From the NCBI GenBank assembly GCA_000179315.1, contig ADZZ01000606.1, positions 1-64,000 on the forward strand: a stretch of 64,000 bases of DNA, written 5' to 3'. The first letter of the stretch is position 1. Every line of letters starts with the position of its first letter. Of this stretch, positions 51,597 through 61,908 are shown piece after piece. The DNA is from a delta proteobacterium NaphS2. Its GTDB lineage: Bacteria; Desulfobacterota; DSM-4660; Desulfatiglandales; Desulfatiglandaceae. The notes beneath the pieces were generated by a model, which saw nothing but the letters and a program-made list of their open reading frames with translations, was not told where the DNA came from and made no database searches. A program made the translations under genes and the position numbers.

Positions 51597-53493
51597 TCCC
51601 ATGGGCCGTGACCGTGTGCAATATCGCCTGGATCCGGAATCTTTGGGGAAGGTCCTGCCTCACAGCCCGGGCGTATACCTCTTCTTAGGCCCGCAAAACC
51701 GGGTGATTTATGTGGGAAAAGCCAAGGACCTTTCAAAACGGGTCCTTTCCTATTTCAGATCCGCCAATCATTCCGAGACCAAAACCGCCAGAATGTTGAA
51801 AATGGCAAAAGGGTTGGAATTCATTCTCACCCTGACCGAGAAGGAAGCCTTTATCCTTGAAAACGATTTGGTCAAGAAGTTCAAACCGAGATACAACATC
51901 ATCCTTCGGGACGACAAGCAGTACCCCTGTCTCAGACTGGATATAAGGGAACCGTACCCCCATCTTGGCATCGTTCGGAAAATCAAAAAGGACGGTGCCC
52001 TCTATTTCGGACCCTTTTCCTCAGCCAATGCCGTGCGGAGCACCACCCGGATAATTTCGAGGGTTTTCAAACTGAGAAAATGCAAGAATCGGAAACTCCT
52101 GCAGCGGGCCCGCCCCTGCATCAACTTTCAGATGGACCGCTGCCTGGCGCCCTGTTCCCGGCCCGTGTCCACGGAGACGTACCGGGAAATGGTCGAACAG
52201 GTGCGCCTGTTTTTGGAAGGGCGCAACACGGAACTGGTCGCTGCCCTTAAAAAGGAAATGTCGGAAGCCGCCACCCATTTGGATTTCGAAAGGGCCGCCG
52301 ATATCAGGGACCGGATCTCCGCCATAGAGAAGACCGTTGAACGGCAGCACGTGGTCTCCCGACGGATGATGGACCAGGATATTATCGGTATTGCTGAAAA
52401 GGGGGATTTGCGGCAACTGGCCGTGATGTTTGTTCGCCAGGGGCACCTGTTGGGAACCCGGCATTTTCTGTTCGAGGATTCAAACGCTGCGCTATCGGAG
52501 GTGATGGAGGCATTTTTGAAGCAATACTATTCCGGGCAGGTCTTTATCCCCGGCACGATTCTGTTGTCAGAGCCTGTTGAGGAGAGTGAATCCCTCGGTG
52601 AGTGGATTTCCGAGATGGCCGAAAAAAAGGTGACGATTCACAGTCCCCGGCGGGGCGAAAAGAAAAAGCTGGTTCAGATTGCCGTAGCCAATGCCGGGAA
52701 CCTTCTGGCGGGTCACCAGGTGGCCCGGAAGGAAGCCCTGCTGGAATCGACCAGATCCCTTTTGCACCTTAAAAAAATACCGCGAACCATTGAAGGGCTT
52801 GACATCTCCAACCTCCAAGGGGCGAATGCCGTAGGCGTCGTGGTCGCGTTCAAAGACGGGGTTCCCGATAAGCGGAGCTACTTGAATTATCGCATCAAAC
52901 ACGTTGATGGCATTGACGATTACGGTATGATGTCTGAAGTGGTGGCACGACGTTTGGCGGGCCCGCCCCTGCCGGATCTTTTCCTGGTGGACGGTGGCAA
53001 AGGGCATCTGGCCGCGGTCAAGAAGGTTTTGGATCAAAAGATTGAAATAGACAGCGGTATCACCGTTCCCGATGTGGTTTCCCTTGCAAAGCCGGATGCG
53101 TTCTTAGGAGAAGTCAATGACAAGGTCTATGTTCCCGGCAGGAAAAACCCCGTTCGACTGGCAGCCGATCACCCCGTACTCTTTTTGATGATGCGCGTTC
53201 GGGATGAAGCGCACCGAAGGGCCGTCACCTACCATCAAAAATTGAGATCCAGGAATCTAACCCGGAGTATCCTGGATGGGATACCCGGTGTGGGCGAAAA
53301 AAGAAAGCAGGCGCTCCTTAGACAATTCAAGGGGATTGATAGAATTGCAAAAGCAGAACTTGAGGAATTGTGTGCCGTACCCGGCATCAACCGGAACCTG
53401 GCCCTTAAAATCATGGAGGGGTTATCCGGCGGTGGCGCGCAAGAACAAGGTGGTCAGACCCAGGTAGATGAGAAGACTCAGGATGTCATTTGA
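51586..53493 (+). CDS. uvrC: Excinuclease ABC subunit C
   Basis: A 635-residue nucleotide-excision-repair endonuclease. GIY-YIG domain: HSPGVYLFLGPQNRVIYVGK, AKDLSKRVLSYF. A Cys-containing CKNRKLLQRARPCINFQMDR region follows. The UVR motif is EAATHLDFERAADIRDRISA. An RNase H-like C-terminal nuclease follows (GLDISNLQGANAVGVVVAFK, LFLVDGGKGHLAAV), and tandem helix-hairpin-helices (GIPGVGEKRKQALLRQF, VPGINRNLALKIMEGL) end it. It makes both incisions with UvrB. Its 3' end overlaps the convergent mgtE gene by 72 bases. Confidence 0.97.
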   Translation: MIFNPMGRDRVQYRLDPESLGKVLPHSPGVYLFLGPQNRVIYVGKAKDLSKRVLSYFRSANHSETKTARMLKMAKGLEFILTLTEKEAFILENDLVKKFKPRYNIILRDDKQYPCLRLDIREPYPHLGIVRKIKKDGALYFGPFSSANAVRSTTRIISRVFKLRKCKNRKLLQRARPCINFQMDRCLAPCSRPVSTETYREMVEQVRLFLEGRNTELVAALKKEMSEAATHLDFERAADIRDRISAIEKTVERQHVVSRRMMDQDIIGIAEKGDLRQLAVMFVRQGHLLGTRHFLFEDSNAALSEVMEAFLKQYYSGQVFIPGTILLSEPVEESESLGEWISEMAEKKVTIHSPRRGEKKKLVQIAVANAGNLLAGHQVARKEALLESTRSLLHLKKIPRTIEGLDISNLQGANAVGVVVAFKDGVPDKRSYLNYRIKHVDGIDDYGMMSEVVARRLAGPPLPDLFLVDGGKGHLAAVKKVLDQKIEIDSGITVPDVVSLAKPDAFLGEVNDKVYVPGRKNPVRLAADHPVLFLMMRVRDEAHRRAVTYHQKLRSRNLTRSILDGIPGVGEKRKQALLRQFKGIDRIAKAELEELCAVPGINRNLALKIMEGLSGGGAQEQGGQTQVDEKTQDVI

Positions 53494-54792
53494 CGTGGTG
53501 ACGAACGGCCCGGCAGCCAGGGCGGGATCCACGTTCAAACGTTTTAATGTCAGGGGGACCGCTGTTCCGATCACACCCGATATGATGATGATAAAAAAGA
53601 GCGCCATATTGACGATCAGCCCCAATCGATAGTCTCCCACCCAGAATCCCACGATCAGCCCCAGAATACCCCCGCATATGATGCCGTTGATCAGGGCGAC
53701 CCGCAGTTCCATCCACAGCCGTTTTCCGATATTCACCAGCCCGATATCGCCGGTGGCAAGTCCCCTGACCACCACGGAGGATGCCTGGGTACCGGTGTTT
53801 CCCCCCATGGCCATCACCACGGGAAAAAAGAATGACAGGGAGATCATGGCTTTGATGGATGCTTCAAACTGATCGATGACCGCTGCCGCAAAAACACCGC
53901 CGAAAAGCGCGGCAACAAGCCAGGGCAGTCTGGCCTTGGAGATTCTGAGGGTGGATTCTTCGGTAATTTCCTGGTCTATGACACCGGCCATGAGCGACAT
54001 GTCTTCGTCGGTTTCTTCTTCAATGACATCGATGATATCATCATGGGTGATACGGCCGACCAGCCGGGCATGGTCGTCCACCACCGGAACGTTGACCAGG
54101 TCGTATCGCCTGACGATATTGGCCACTTCTTCCTGGTCCGTATCCACGCCCACGGAAATGACATCGGGATTCATGATGTCGCTGACTTTTCGATCTTCAG
54201 GCGCGATCACCAGGTCTTTCAGGGAAATGAGTCCCACCAGTCGCTGAAAATCATCGGTGACCCAGATATAGTAGAGGTTTTCAATTTCTCTTCCCTCTTC
54301 CCGGATGATTTTAATGGCGTCTCCCACGGTGACGTCCGCCTTTACGGCGAGAAATTCCAGGGCCATGATGCCCCCGGCGGTGTCATCGGGAAAGGGAAGC
54401 AGTTTTTCAAGTTCCTCCGAGACATGGTCGTCTACCGCATCGATGACTTCCTTGGCACGTTCGGCCGGCAGGTCACCCACCAGATCGGCGGCATCGTCCG
54501 AATCCAGTTCCGCTACGATTTCGGAGATGGCTTGGTTGTCAAGATCTTTGAGTATCCGTTCCTGGACAGGCGGTTCGATTTCAACCAGGACGTCACCTGC
54601 GCCCTCTGGCTCCAGAAGTTGGAAAATGACAATTCTTTCGTCGGCCGCCAGGTGTTCGATCAGGTCCGCCACATCGGCCGGTCGCATTTCAGTGATCAGC
54701 TTTTTGAGGGTTGGCAGTTTTTCCTGTTCAATCAAGGCCTTAACTTCATCAACCAGCCGGGATTCGATGGCCCTTGTCTTGAAAGCCGTCAA
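53422..54792 (-). CDS. mgtE: Magnesium transporter MgtE
   Basis: A 456-residue inner-membrane Mg2+ channel/transporter. The N-terminal MgtE domain (residues about 15-135) contains RPADVADLIEHLAADERIVI and LDSDDAADLVGDLPAERAKE. Two CBS domains (about 140-265, VGLISLKDLVIA and LVGRITHDDIIDVI) act as the Mg2+ sensor. Five membrane helices follow, with the pore motif VMAMGGNTGTQASSVVVRGL. Length is normal. It overlaps the DHH gene start by 4 bases on the same strand. Confidence 0.95.
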   Translation of the reverse strand: MTAFKTRAIESRLVDEVKALIEQEKLPTLKKLITEMRPADVADLIEHLAADERIVIFQLLEPEGAGDVLVEIEPPVQERILKDLDNQAISEIVAELDSDDAADLVGDLPAERAKEVIDAVDDHVSEELEKLLPFPDDTAGGIMALEFLAVKADVTVGDAIKIIREEGREIENLYYIWVTDDFQRLVGLISLKDLVIAPEDRKVSDIMNPDVISVGVDTDQEEVANIVRRYDLVNVPVVDDHARLVGRITHDDIIDVIEEETDEDMSLMAGVIDQEITEESTLRISKARLPWLVAALFGGVFAAAVIDQFEASIKAMISLSFFFPVVMAMGGNTGTQASSVVVRGLATGDIGLVNIGKRLWMELRVALINGIICGGILGLIVGFWVGDYRLGLIVNMALFFIIIISGVIGTAVPLTLKRLNVDPALAAGPFVTTSNDILSLLIYLGLTTLFLRATAG

Positions 54793-55862
54793 GGTTTGCT
54801 CCTTTTGGAAGTCTTTTTGTTCGATGGGGCGTGTTTTTGTTTCAGACTCTTGAGTTTTTCCAGAATCATTTCGTCCAGTTTACTGCAGCTCCCCACGGCG
54901 GATGCTATTTCCTTGATGGGAATTTCCGCTCTGGCGGCGGACTTGTGGCCTCCGGCGGAGCCGCCCCAGGGCTCAAAGAGCTTTTTCGCGGTTTTGCCGG
55001 CATCTCCCCTAAACCCCGCATTTCTTAAAATGACGATCAGTTTTTCCTCGTAAAGGCCGGCTACAATACTCCATTCGGTTTCCGCCAATTTCATGAAAAA
55101 ATCGGCAATGATCACCAGCGTATCGGGATTGTCCACCTCCAGCATGTTGACATAAGCCATTTTATCGATGAACACCAGCTCTTCGATGGCCGTCTTGAAA
55201 TCAACCAGCGTGTGCCGGCTCAGTTCGGAAGATTCTATCTTCTTGATGGTGTTCATGTTGGCGTAACCATAGAGGTATTTGAACGCGTTGATATCGTTAC
55301 TGAGCGAGTCCCGTACAAAGTTGGCGGTGTCGGTTTTGATACCGTAAAAGAGCGCCGTGGCGAGCCTGGCAGAGGGAACGATTTTCATGCTTTTAAGGTA
55401 TTCCGTCATAATGGTGGCATTGGCGCCGTAACCTTCACGGATATCCATGAACGTGGCCTTGCTCCCGGGATCGATAGGATGGTGGTCGATAATGATGTCA
55501 AAGGAATGGTTTTTGAATTGGGGGTAATGGCTGGGTTGGGAGTCCACGATGGCCCATTTCGTAAGTTTTCGCCCTCGAGTGGAACGAATGCGGCGCTGTT
55601 TGATGTTGAGGAGCTGAATCATGGCCAAGTTGTCGGGGCGTTCGATGGTATTCACATGGAGGATCTCCACCTTTCTGAGTTTCCGCCAGAACAGACGTTT
55701 CAGGGCCAGCGCACTGGCCATGGCGTCCGGATCGGCGCTGATGATGATGCCCAACCTATCGTCTGATGAGACCATCTCCAGCAGCTTCTGTGACCTTTCG
55801 GTTTGGCTGGTGGATTTTGAAAAGGGGTGTTCCATCAAAATTTGTGTGGTGGTTTCTTTCAT
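54789..55862 (-). CDS. DHH-family phosphoesterase (NrnA-like)
   Basis: I chose the ATG at 55862 because GGAGAAAGAT precedes it. The 357-residue enzyme has IIISADPDAMASALALKRLF (motif I), WAIVDSQPSH (motif II Asp), DIIIDHHPIDPG (DHH) and a DHHA1 domain with GGSAGGHKSAARAEI. Such Mn2+-dependent enzymes degrade nanoRNA or 3'-phosphoadenosine phosphate. The motif I sequence SADPDAMAS departs from the usual SHxxPDGDAxGS, so the precise substrate is uncertain. It is followed by mgtE with a 4-base overlap. Confidence 0.85.
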   Translation of the reverse strand: MKETTTQILMEHPFSKSTSQTERSQKLLEMVSSDDRLGIIISADPDAMASALALKRLFWRKLRKVEILHVNTIERPDNLAMIQLLNIKQRRIRSTRGRKLTKWAIVDSQPSHYPQFKNHSFDIIIDHHPIDPGSKATFMDIREGYGANATIMTEYLKSMKIVPSARLATALFYGIKTDTANFVRDSLSNDINAFKYLYGYANMNTIKKIESSELSRHTLVDFKTAIEELVFIDKMAYVNMLEVDNPDTLVIIADFFMKLAETEWSIVAGLYEEKLIVILRNAGFRGDAGKTAKKLFEPWGGSAGGHKSAARAEIPIKEIASAVGSCSKLDEMILEKLKSLKQKHAPSNKKTSKRSKP

Positions 55863-55951
55863 ATCTTTCTCCGGAGCATCCTTCCGTGCCCCTTTAAACC
55901 ATAGCTCAAAGACGCTAAGGATACAATGCAAAAGCGCCCCGGATCATAACT

Positions 55952-56743
55952 CTACCAGGGCCAGACGGTTGTCAGGTATTCAAGGCTGGGATTAAGATCT
56001 TCTTCCCTGTGAGGTTCAAGGGTTACGGCAATGGGGCGGATACTCAAGGAATGCAGTTCCCTAAAAAGCCTCTGAATGTCGATACTCCCGGAACCGAGCG
56101 CCAAATGGTCGTCGTGATCTCCATTGTTATCGTGGAGATGGAGTTGACGAATGTGGGATGACATGGATTGGACCCACTCGGACAAAGGGGTTTCGCTGAA
56201 TGCCGCCTGATGCCCGATATCCAGACAGAAACCGACATCATGGGCGCTGAGGTTTGTCATGAGCGGCAGTATTTCGGAAGGGCCCCTTTCGTAGACGTTT
56301 TCAAGGACCAGTCGGGTGCCCGCCTTTTTGAGGGATTCGGCCAGCGGGTTCCAGATTTGAAGGCTGTTTTCCGTCCACCGATCCCGCATATGCCGGTAAC
56401 GCCTGTGATCATAACCCGTGTGACAAACCACGCTTCGTGGTTTAAACAATGGGACCAGATTCGCCAACTGGTCGAAGCGTTTTCGGCAAACGCCTTGAAT
56501 ATCCGGATCCGGCGACCCGACGGAAAGATCCATAAAGGGTCCATGCAGGGTGATGGTGCGGCCCGCCCGGTGAAACTGTCTTGCCGCATTTTCCGCATCC
56601 GAATATGTGATGACATCCAATGCACCTGCGTCAAACCCGATTTCCGGGTTGAGTCCGTATTCAAGAAATTTGTCCAGATATCCTTCCTTGAGCATCCGGT
56701 AGGGGATGTTGATCTGCACCTTTTTGGTTAAAGTTTGCTTCAT
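55952..56743 (-). CDS. Sugar phosphate isomerase/epimerase (xylose isomerase-like TIM barrel)
   Basis: This 263-residue protein starts at the ATG at 56743 after GGAGCGATTTTC. Metal-binding positions typical of AP_endonuc_2 barrels are visible: TLHGPFMDLSVGSPDPD, CHTGYD, LVLENVYERGPSEIL, VGFCLDIGHQAAFSE, RQLHLHDNNGDHDDHLALG and VTLEPH. It may be an isomerase or an endonuclease IV relative, and the substrate is unknown. It is divergent from the small membrane protein gene to the right. Confidence 0.8.
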   Translation of the reverse strand: MKQTLTKKVQINIPYRMLKEGYLDKFLEYGLNPEIGFDAGALDVITYSDAENAARQFHRAGRTITLHGPFMDLSVGSPDPDIQGVCRKRFDQLANLVPLFKPRSVVCHTGYDHRRYRHMRDRWTENSLQIWNPLAESLKKAGTRLVLENVYERGPSEILPLMTNLSAHDVGFCLDIGHQAAFSETPLSEWVQSMSSHIRQLHLHDNNGDHDDHLALGSGSIDIQRLFRELHSLSIRPIAVTLEPHREEDLNPSLEYLTTVWPW

Positions 56744-56863
56744 GAAAATCGCTCCATTGAAATAGCCATTGTTCAAATTGACAAGGCGTTTTGGTTGAGA
56801 TATAAGCGAACCAGTGAATTGTCAAGTTATCTGTAATTTTTTGGTCTGAAATCGGTATTAATC

Positions 56864-57211
56864 ATGCAGAAATCGATCATGAGCCCACTTTGTTCTGGTC
56901 TGGTAATTCCGGGACTGGGACAGATTATCAACCAGGATCTGAAAAAAGGGATTATCATTCTTGGTGTCGTATTCGCCCTTTTTATAGGGGGTATAATCCG
57001 GCTCCTTCAGATTATTCAGAACGTTTTCAGGTCGGGTTATACGGATATTTCGGACCCCAAAGCCCTGATGGCAAGGCTTGGTGCCGAAGATCCTACCATG
57101 CTCTGGATTTTGGGAGTGGCTTTCGCCGCCGTCTGGGTGTATGCAGTGGTGGATGCCTACGCGGGCGGGCGAAAGATGGATCGGCGGGAAGCGGGGGAAT
57201 CGCTATCATGA
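56864..57211 (+). CDS. Small membrane protein (SGLVIPGLGQI-type)
   Basis: This 115-residue protein starts LCSGLVIPGLGQIINQDLKK, a pattern shared by many small inner-membrane proteins with a short amphipathic loop. Two transmembrane helices follow (residues about 27-50 and 82-100), and the end is charged. Function unknown. It overlaps the next gene as ATGA, so the pair is co-translated. Confidence 0.7.
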   Translation: MQKSIMSPLCSGLVIPGLGQIINQDLKKGIIILGVVFALFIGGIIRLLQIIQNVFRSGYTDISDPKALMARLGAEDPTMLWILGVAFAAVWVYAVVDAYAGGRKMDRREAGESLS

Positions 57212-57540
57212 GAGCCTATCTTCTGGACGAAATAAATAGGGAAAATATTCAAAAAATTGTCGAATTTTTAAAGGAAAACACGTCACGATCCACCATGGAG
57301 CAGATTTTTTGGGTCAAATTTCCCGAAGATCTTCTGAGTCCTCTCCAATTCCGGCACACGGGATGTCAACCCCATTTTTTTGCGGTGGAAGTGGGGCCTG
57401 ACTGGATAAAGCTGGAGTTCTTTGTGCGTTCTCTGGAAACCATGAAATGCGACTGTGCCGGTTATTGCACCGACGCACAACGGGATCACATCATTAAATT
57501 TGCGGATGGGATGCTGGATAAACTGAGCATCAATACATAA
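57208..57540 (+). CDS. Conserved hypothetical protein with CDC motif
   Basis: The ATG at 57208 overlaps the preceding stop. The 110-residue soluble product starts MRAYLLDEINRENIQKIVEF and has LLSPLQFRHTGCQPHFFAVE, a strand-rich middle, then MKCDCAGYCTDAQRDHIIKF with three clustered cysteines that could bind metal. I recognise no named family. The coupling to the membrane protein suggests a joint function. Confidence 0.65.
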   Translation: MRAYLLDEINRENIQKIVEFLKENTSRSTMEQIFWVKFPEDLLSPLQFRHTGCQPHFFAVEVGPDWIKLEFFVRSLETMKCDCAGYCTDAQRDHIIKFADGMLDKLSINT

Positions 57541-57625
57541 CGTACTCCTTCCTAATGGGTTTCCCCATTCCATCTAAAATCCATCAAATTGAGGACGAGA
57601 GCCAGTATCCATGGAAATTATGGAA

Positions 57626-57654
57626 TTGACTTGAAATCCCACATCTGATAATTG
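57626..57654 (+). promoter_or_regulatory. Weak promoter candidate for ileS
   Basis: TTGACT (57626-57631) is followed after 15 bases by GATAAT (57647-57652). The spacing is short for sigma-70, so this is only a candidate. The ribosome site CTGGAGGCCC precedes the ATG at 57690. No T-box-like structure is seen. Confidence 0.3.
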
Positions 57655-57689
57655 AAGCGTTTATTCTTGAACCTGGAGGCCCAAGCATC

Positions 57690-60488
57690 ATGGATTATAA
57701 GAAGACACTCAACCTGCCGAAAACCGCGTTTCCCATGAAAGGAAACCTGGTCAAAAAGGAGCCGGAAATCCTTGAACGGTGGGAGAAAGAAAAACTCTAC
57801 GAGACAATTCGAGAAGTCTCGAAAGAGAGACCCAAATACATGCTTCACGACGGTCCGCCCTATGCCAACGGGAATATCCATATGGGGACTGCCTTTAACA
57901 AGGTGTTGAAGGACATCATCATCAAGTCAAAGCAGATGGCCGGCTTTGATGTACCCTATGTTCCGGGCTGGGACTGCCACGGGCTGCCCATCGAACACAA
58001 GGTGGATGGCGAACTGGGGGAGAAGAAGCGGGAGATGACACAGGCGGAAATCAGAGGGCATTGCCGCCGCTATGCGGAGAAATATGTCGATATCCAGCGC
58101 GCGGAATTCAAACGCCTGGGCGTTCTGGGGGAGTGGGACCGGCCTTATCTCACCATGAACTATCCCTATGAAGCCACCATTGTGCGGGAATTCGGCAAGT
58201 TCGCTCTGAACGGCAGCCTGGTCAGAAGCAAAAAGCCCATCTATTGGTGTACCTCATGCAAAACGGCCCTGGCGGAAGCGGAGGTGGAATACGACGAACA
58301 TTCGTCTCCCTCCATTTTTGTCAAATTCCCTATGATTTCCGATCTGGCGGAGGTGGATCCTGTTTTTAAAGGAAAACAGGTTTCGGTTGTGATATGGACC
58401 ACAACGCCCTGGACCCTTCCCGCCAATCTGGCCATCGCCCTTCACCCCGATTTTCCCTATGTGGCGGTGGAGACCGCGGAAAACCAAGTCATGATCCTGG
58501 CCGAAGGGCTTCTCACCGAGTGTATGGAGACCTTTGGTATCGCATCCTATGAAATTCTGAAAACCTTTCACGCAACTGAACTGGAGAATCTGGAAGCGAG
58601 ACATCCCATTTATGAGCGTCCCTCGGTAATCGTGCTGGCGCCTTATGTGACCCTTGAAAGCGGCACGGGGTGCGTGCATACGGCACCCGGTCACGGACGG
58701 GAAGACTATGAAACCGGGCTGAAATACGGCCTTGAGGTTTATTCCCCGGTGGATGACGCGGGCCGGTTCACACCGGACGTGGAACACTTTTCCGGCATGG
58801 AGGTGTTTGAAGCCAATCGTTCGGTGATCGATAAGCTGATATCCCTTGGTGTTCTGGTCAAGGAACAAAAAATAGCCCACGAATATCCCCACTGCTGGCG
58901 ATGCAAAAAACCGGTGATCTTTCGTTCCACCGAGCAGTGGTTTATTTCCATGGATAAAACGGGGTTGAGGGATGCGGCACTCAAAGCCATCAATGAAGTG
59001 AACTGGATTCCTTCCTGGGGCCGGGACCGAATTTACAGCATGATTGCCAATCGGCCGGACTGGTGCATTTCTCGCCAGCGTTCCTGGGGGGTTCCCATTA
59101 CGGTGTTCTTCTGCCGAAAATGCGGTGAAGTGGTCATCAGCCAGGAAATTATCGATCATGTGGCTGAAATGGTCGAAGCATCGGGCGCGGACGTCTGGTT
59201 TACGGCGTCGGAAGGCGAATTGCTGCCTGAAAACACCATCTGTCCGGCTTGCGGCGAAAAGGATTTTGAAAAGGAAACCGATATCCTGGATGTGTGGTTT
59301 GATTCAGGCGTGAGTTACGCGGCGGTCATGGAAAACCGTCCCTATCTGGACAGTCCGGCCGATCTGTACCTTGAAGGAAGTGATCAGCACCGGGGATGGT
59401 TCCATAGCTCGCTGCTCTGCTCGGTGGGGACCCGGAACCAGGCGCCCTACGGCAATGTGCTGACCCACGGGTTCGTGGTGGACGGCAAGGGAAAAGCCAT
59501 GCACAAGTCCGCGGGAAACGTGATTCCGCCCGAGTCCCTCATCAAGAGTTACGGGGCCGAAATCCTGAGGCTCTGGGTGGCGGGGGAGGATTACCGGGAT
59601 AATATCCGGTTGTCAAAGGAGATCCTGCAGCGTTTGACGGATGCCTACCGGCGCATTCGCAATACCTGCCGGTATCTTTTGGGGAACCTTCAGGATTACG
59701 ACCCGGAAACCGATGTGGTTCCTTACGGGCAGATGGATGAGCTGGATCAATGGGCGCTGCATCAGCTGCAGGGGTTGAATGACCGTATTATGAGCGCCTA
59801 TGAGAGTTTTGAATTTCATCTGGTATATCACCATCTTCACAACTTTTGCGTTCTGGATCTTTCTTCATTTTATCTGGACATTATCAAAGACCGGCTTTAT
59901 ACCTCCCCTCAAACGGCGATTTCACGACGGTCCGCCCAGTTTGCCATGAATGAAATCCTGGAAACCCTGGTGAGGCTGATGGCGCCGGTTCTTTCTTTTA
60001 CGGCGGATGAAATCTGGCAGTACATGGGAGGAAAAGACCGTGCCCCCAGCGTTCACGCCGATCTCTTTGTGCCGACGAAAAAGGAGTTTGTGAATCCCGA
60101 ATTGGCCAACCGATGGGAAGATATTATCAGCGTTCGAAAAGAGGTGACCAAAGCCCTTGAACTGGCACGAAAAGAAAAGATCATCGGGCATCCGCTGAGC
60201 GCGGCGGTGACGCTGGGTCTTTCAAAGGCCCTTCGAGAGAAGCTGGCGGACTACGTGGACCGGTTGAAAACCATTTTTATCGTTTCATCCGTGGAGCTGG
60301 TTGACGTGGCGGAACTTGAACAAGGGATTGAAAGTGAGACGGTTCCCGGGCTCAAAGTGCTTGTGGCGCCTTCCGCCGATACCAAGTGTGAACGATGCTG
60401 GATACACGATTCATCGGTGGGCGAAGATTCTGAACACCCAACCATATGCGGACGATGCCGAAACGTTCTGGACACAATTACCCGTTGA
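57690..60488 (+). CDS. ileS: Isoleucyl-tRNA synthetase
   Basis: A 932-residue class I synthetase. The HIGH-type motif is HMGT at residues 64-67 ([13 protein letters not shown]). The CP1 editing domain has [20 protein letters not shown] and [20 protein letters not shown]. The KMSKS-type loop is MHKSAGN near 603, and the C-terminal zinc finger is [10 protein letters not shown] and CGRCRN near 897-925. This is the bacterial type 1 form that carries the zinc finger. The end overlaps the lspA start by about 43 bases. Confidence 0.97.
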   Translation: MDYKKTLNLPKTAFPMKGNLVKKEPEILERWEKEKLYETIREVSKERPKYMLHDGPPYANGNIHMGTAFNKVLKDIIIKSKQMAGFDVPYVPGWDCHGLPIEHKVDGELGEKKREMTQAEIRGHCRRYAEKYVDIQRAEFKRLGVLGEWDRPYLTMNYPYEATIVREFGKFALNGSLVRSKKPIYWCTSCKTALAEAEVEYDEHSSPSIFVKFPMISDLAEVDPVFKGKQVSVVIWTTTPWTLPANLAIALHPDFPYVAVETAENQVMILAEGLLTECMETFGIASYEILKTFHATELENLEARHPIYERPSVIVLAPYVTLESGTGCVHTAPGHGREDYETGLKYGLEVYSPVDDAGRFTPDVEHFSGMEVFEANRSVIDKLISLGVLVKEQKIAHEYPHCWRCKKPVIFRSTEQWFISMDKTGLRDAALKAINEVNWIPSWGRDRIYSMIANRPDWCISRQRSWGVPITVFFCRKCGEVVISQEIIDHVAEMVEASGADVWFTASEGELLPENTICPACGEKDFEKETDILDVWFDSGVSYAAVMENRPYLDSPADLYLEGSDQHRGWFHSSLLCSVGTRNQAPYGNVLTHGFVVDGKGKAMHKSAGNVIPPESLIKSYGAEILRLWVAGEDYRDNIRLSKEILQRLTDAYRRIRNTCRYLLGNLQDYDPETDVVPYGQMDELDQWALHQLQGLNDRIMSAYESFEFHLVYHHLHNFCVLDLSSFYLDIIKDRLYTSPQTAISRRSAQFAMNEILETLVRLMAPVLSFTADEIWQYMGGKDRAPSVHADLFVPTKKEFVNPELANRWEDIISVRKEVTKALELARKEKIIGHPLSAAVTLGLSKALREKLADYVDRLKTIFIVSSVELVDVAELEQGIESETVPGLKVLVAPSADTKCERCWIHDSSVGEDSEHPTICGRCRNVLDTITR

Positions 60489-60976
60489 TCATCTGGCCGG
60501 CGCTCTTGGTCGTCTGTTTGGATCAGGCGAGCAAGATCGCCGTGTTAAAAGGGCTCAGGGTCTATGAGAGCGTGCCGCTTGTGGACGGATTCTTCAATCT
60601 GGTCCATGTGCGAAACCGGGGCATGGCCTTCGGATTCATGAATCGATCGGACATGGACTTGGGTTTCTGGATCCTGGTTTTTGCCACAATTGTCGCCATT
60701 TTCCTGCTGTTGTTCTGGTTCTATCATATGAAGGGCGAGAGCAACTGGACGACCCTTGGCCTTTCGCTCATCCTGGGAGGGGCCATCGGCAACCTCATTG
60801 ACCGCATTAGACTCCACGAAGTGATTGATTTCCTGGATTTCCATGTGGGCGCCTGGCACTGGCCCTCCTTTAATGTGGCGGACGCAGCCATTACCGTGGG
60901 CGCTTTTTTGGTGGGACTGAGCCTGTTTTTCGGCGGCGCCCCCAAAAAAACCGCGTCAGAAACCCATAGCGGATGA
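60446..60976 (+). CDS. lspA: Lipoprotein signal peptidase (signal peptidase II)
   Basis: A 176-residue inner-membrane aspartyl protease that removes signal peptides from prolipoproteins. Four hydrophobic segments are present, with [27 protein letters not shown] and the catalytic Asp motifs [18 protein letters not shown] and [11 protein letters not shown]. The start used (60446) lies inside ileS; an internal start such as the GTG at 60509 would shorten the N-terminus, and I cannot decide between them from sequence alone. It is followed by lgt after 15 bases, placing two successive lipoprotein-processing genes together. Confidence 0.93.
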   Translation: MRTMPKRSGHNYPLIIWPALLVVCLDQASKIAVLKGLRVYESVPLVDGFFNLVHVRNRGMAFGFMNRSDMDLGFWILVFATIVAIFLLLFWFYHMKGESNWTTLGLSLILGGAIGNLIDRIRLHEVIDFLDFHVGAWHWPSFNVADAAITVGAFLVGLSLFFGGAPKKTASETHSG

Positions 60977-60991
60977 CCAGCCGCCCGGATC

Positions 60992-61774
60992 ATGTTGCCA
61001 GATCTTCTTTCCGTCGGACCGATTACGTTTCATACCTATGGTTTGTTTGCGGCCGCAGGATTCGTAGCGGGGCTCGTGCTGACCCTGAAAATCGGCCGAT
61101 CCTCAGGCATTGGCGGCCATCTGCTTGCGGAAATGGCCGTTTATATGATCCCCGCTGCCATTGCGGGATCGCGGGCTTTGTACGTGATGATGAATTTCGG
61201 GTATTTCAGTGACCATCTTTCAGATATTCTGAAGATATGGCAGGGAGGCCTGGTTTTTCAGGGGGGACTCATCGCCGTCATGCTGACGCTTTTTTGGTAT
61301 GTAAAGGGGCACGGACTTTCCTTTTGGGATATGGGCGATCTTTGGGCTCCCGCTGCAGCGCTGGGGCAGGCAATCGGGTGGGTTGGATGCCTGATGGCCG
61401 GATGCGGTTTCGGTAAGCCCACCGGTTCTTTTTTTGGGATTGTCTTTACAAATCCCCATTCCCTGGCGCCCGTCGGCATTCCCCTCTATCCCACACAGAT
61501 ATTTGCCGCGGCAGGCGGGTTGGGTCTTACTTTTGTGCTCGTCCGGATTCTCGCAAAGAAGCAATTTGCGGGTCAGGTGCTCCTCTGGTATCTTATTTTG
61601 CACAGCACAATTTCTCTTTTCATTGAAAAATACCGGGGTGACGAGCCGGCGGCTTTGCTGTACGATACCATGAGCGTCATTCAGGGCCTGTCCCTGGTGA
61701 TACTGGCCTGGGCCGTTATCTCGCTATTTATTTTGAAATCAAGAGGGCGCCCGACCGGAGATATTGAAAGGTGA
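60992..61774 (+). CDS. lgt: Phosphatidylglycerol-prolipoprotein diacylglyceryl transferase
   Basis: A 260-residue multi-pass inner-membrane enzyme that attaches diacylglycerol to the lipobox cysteine, the step before LspA. Motifs visible are FHTYGLFAAAGFVAGLVLTL, WQGGLVFQGGLIAV, LGQAIGWVGCLMAGCGFGKP and GIPLYPTQIFAAAGG, plus a Cys pair typical of delta-type Lgt. About seven hydrophobic segments fit the family. It lies 15 bases downstream of lspA. Confidence 0.95.
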   Translation: MLPDLLSVGPITFHTYGLFAAAGFVAGLVLTLKIGRSSGIGGHLLAEMAVYMIPAAIAGSRALYVMMNFGYFSDHLSDILKIWQGGLVFQGGLIAVMLTLFWYVKGHGLSFWDMGDLWAPAAALGQAIGWVGCLMAGCGFGKPTGSFFGIVFTNPHSLAPVGIPLYPTQIFAAAGGLGLTFVLVRILAKKQFAGQVLLWYLILHSTISLFIEKYRGDEPAALLYDTMSVIQGLSLVILAWAVISLFILKSRGRPTGDIER

Positions 61775-61908
61775 AAATTGTCCCCGGTTGACTTCAGATA
61801 TGCATATAGTATAGTTTTTCTCCATAGGGCGGTCTTTTTTAAAGCCCACAACCTTGAACCCTGAGTGCGCTTGATGTCTCCATTTCAGGTGCCATAAGGC
61901 ATTTCCTG

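Noticed and set aside
54043-55053. 336-codon plus-strand frame opposite mgtE and the DHH gene
   Set aside because: Shadow of two well-conserved minus-strand genes.
58254-59159. 301-codon minus-strand frame inside ileS
   Set aside because: Antisense shadow of isoleucyl-tRNA synthetase.
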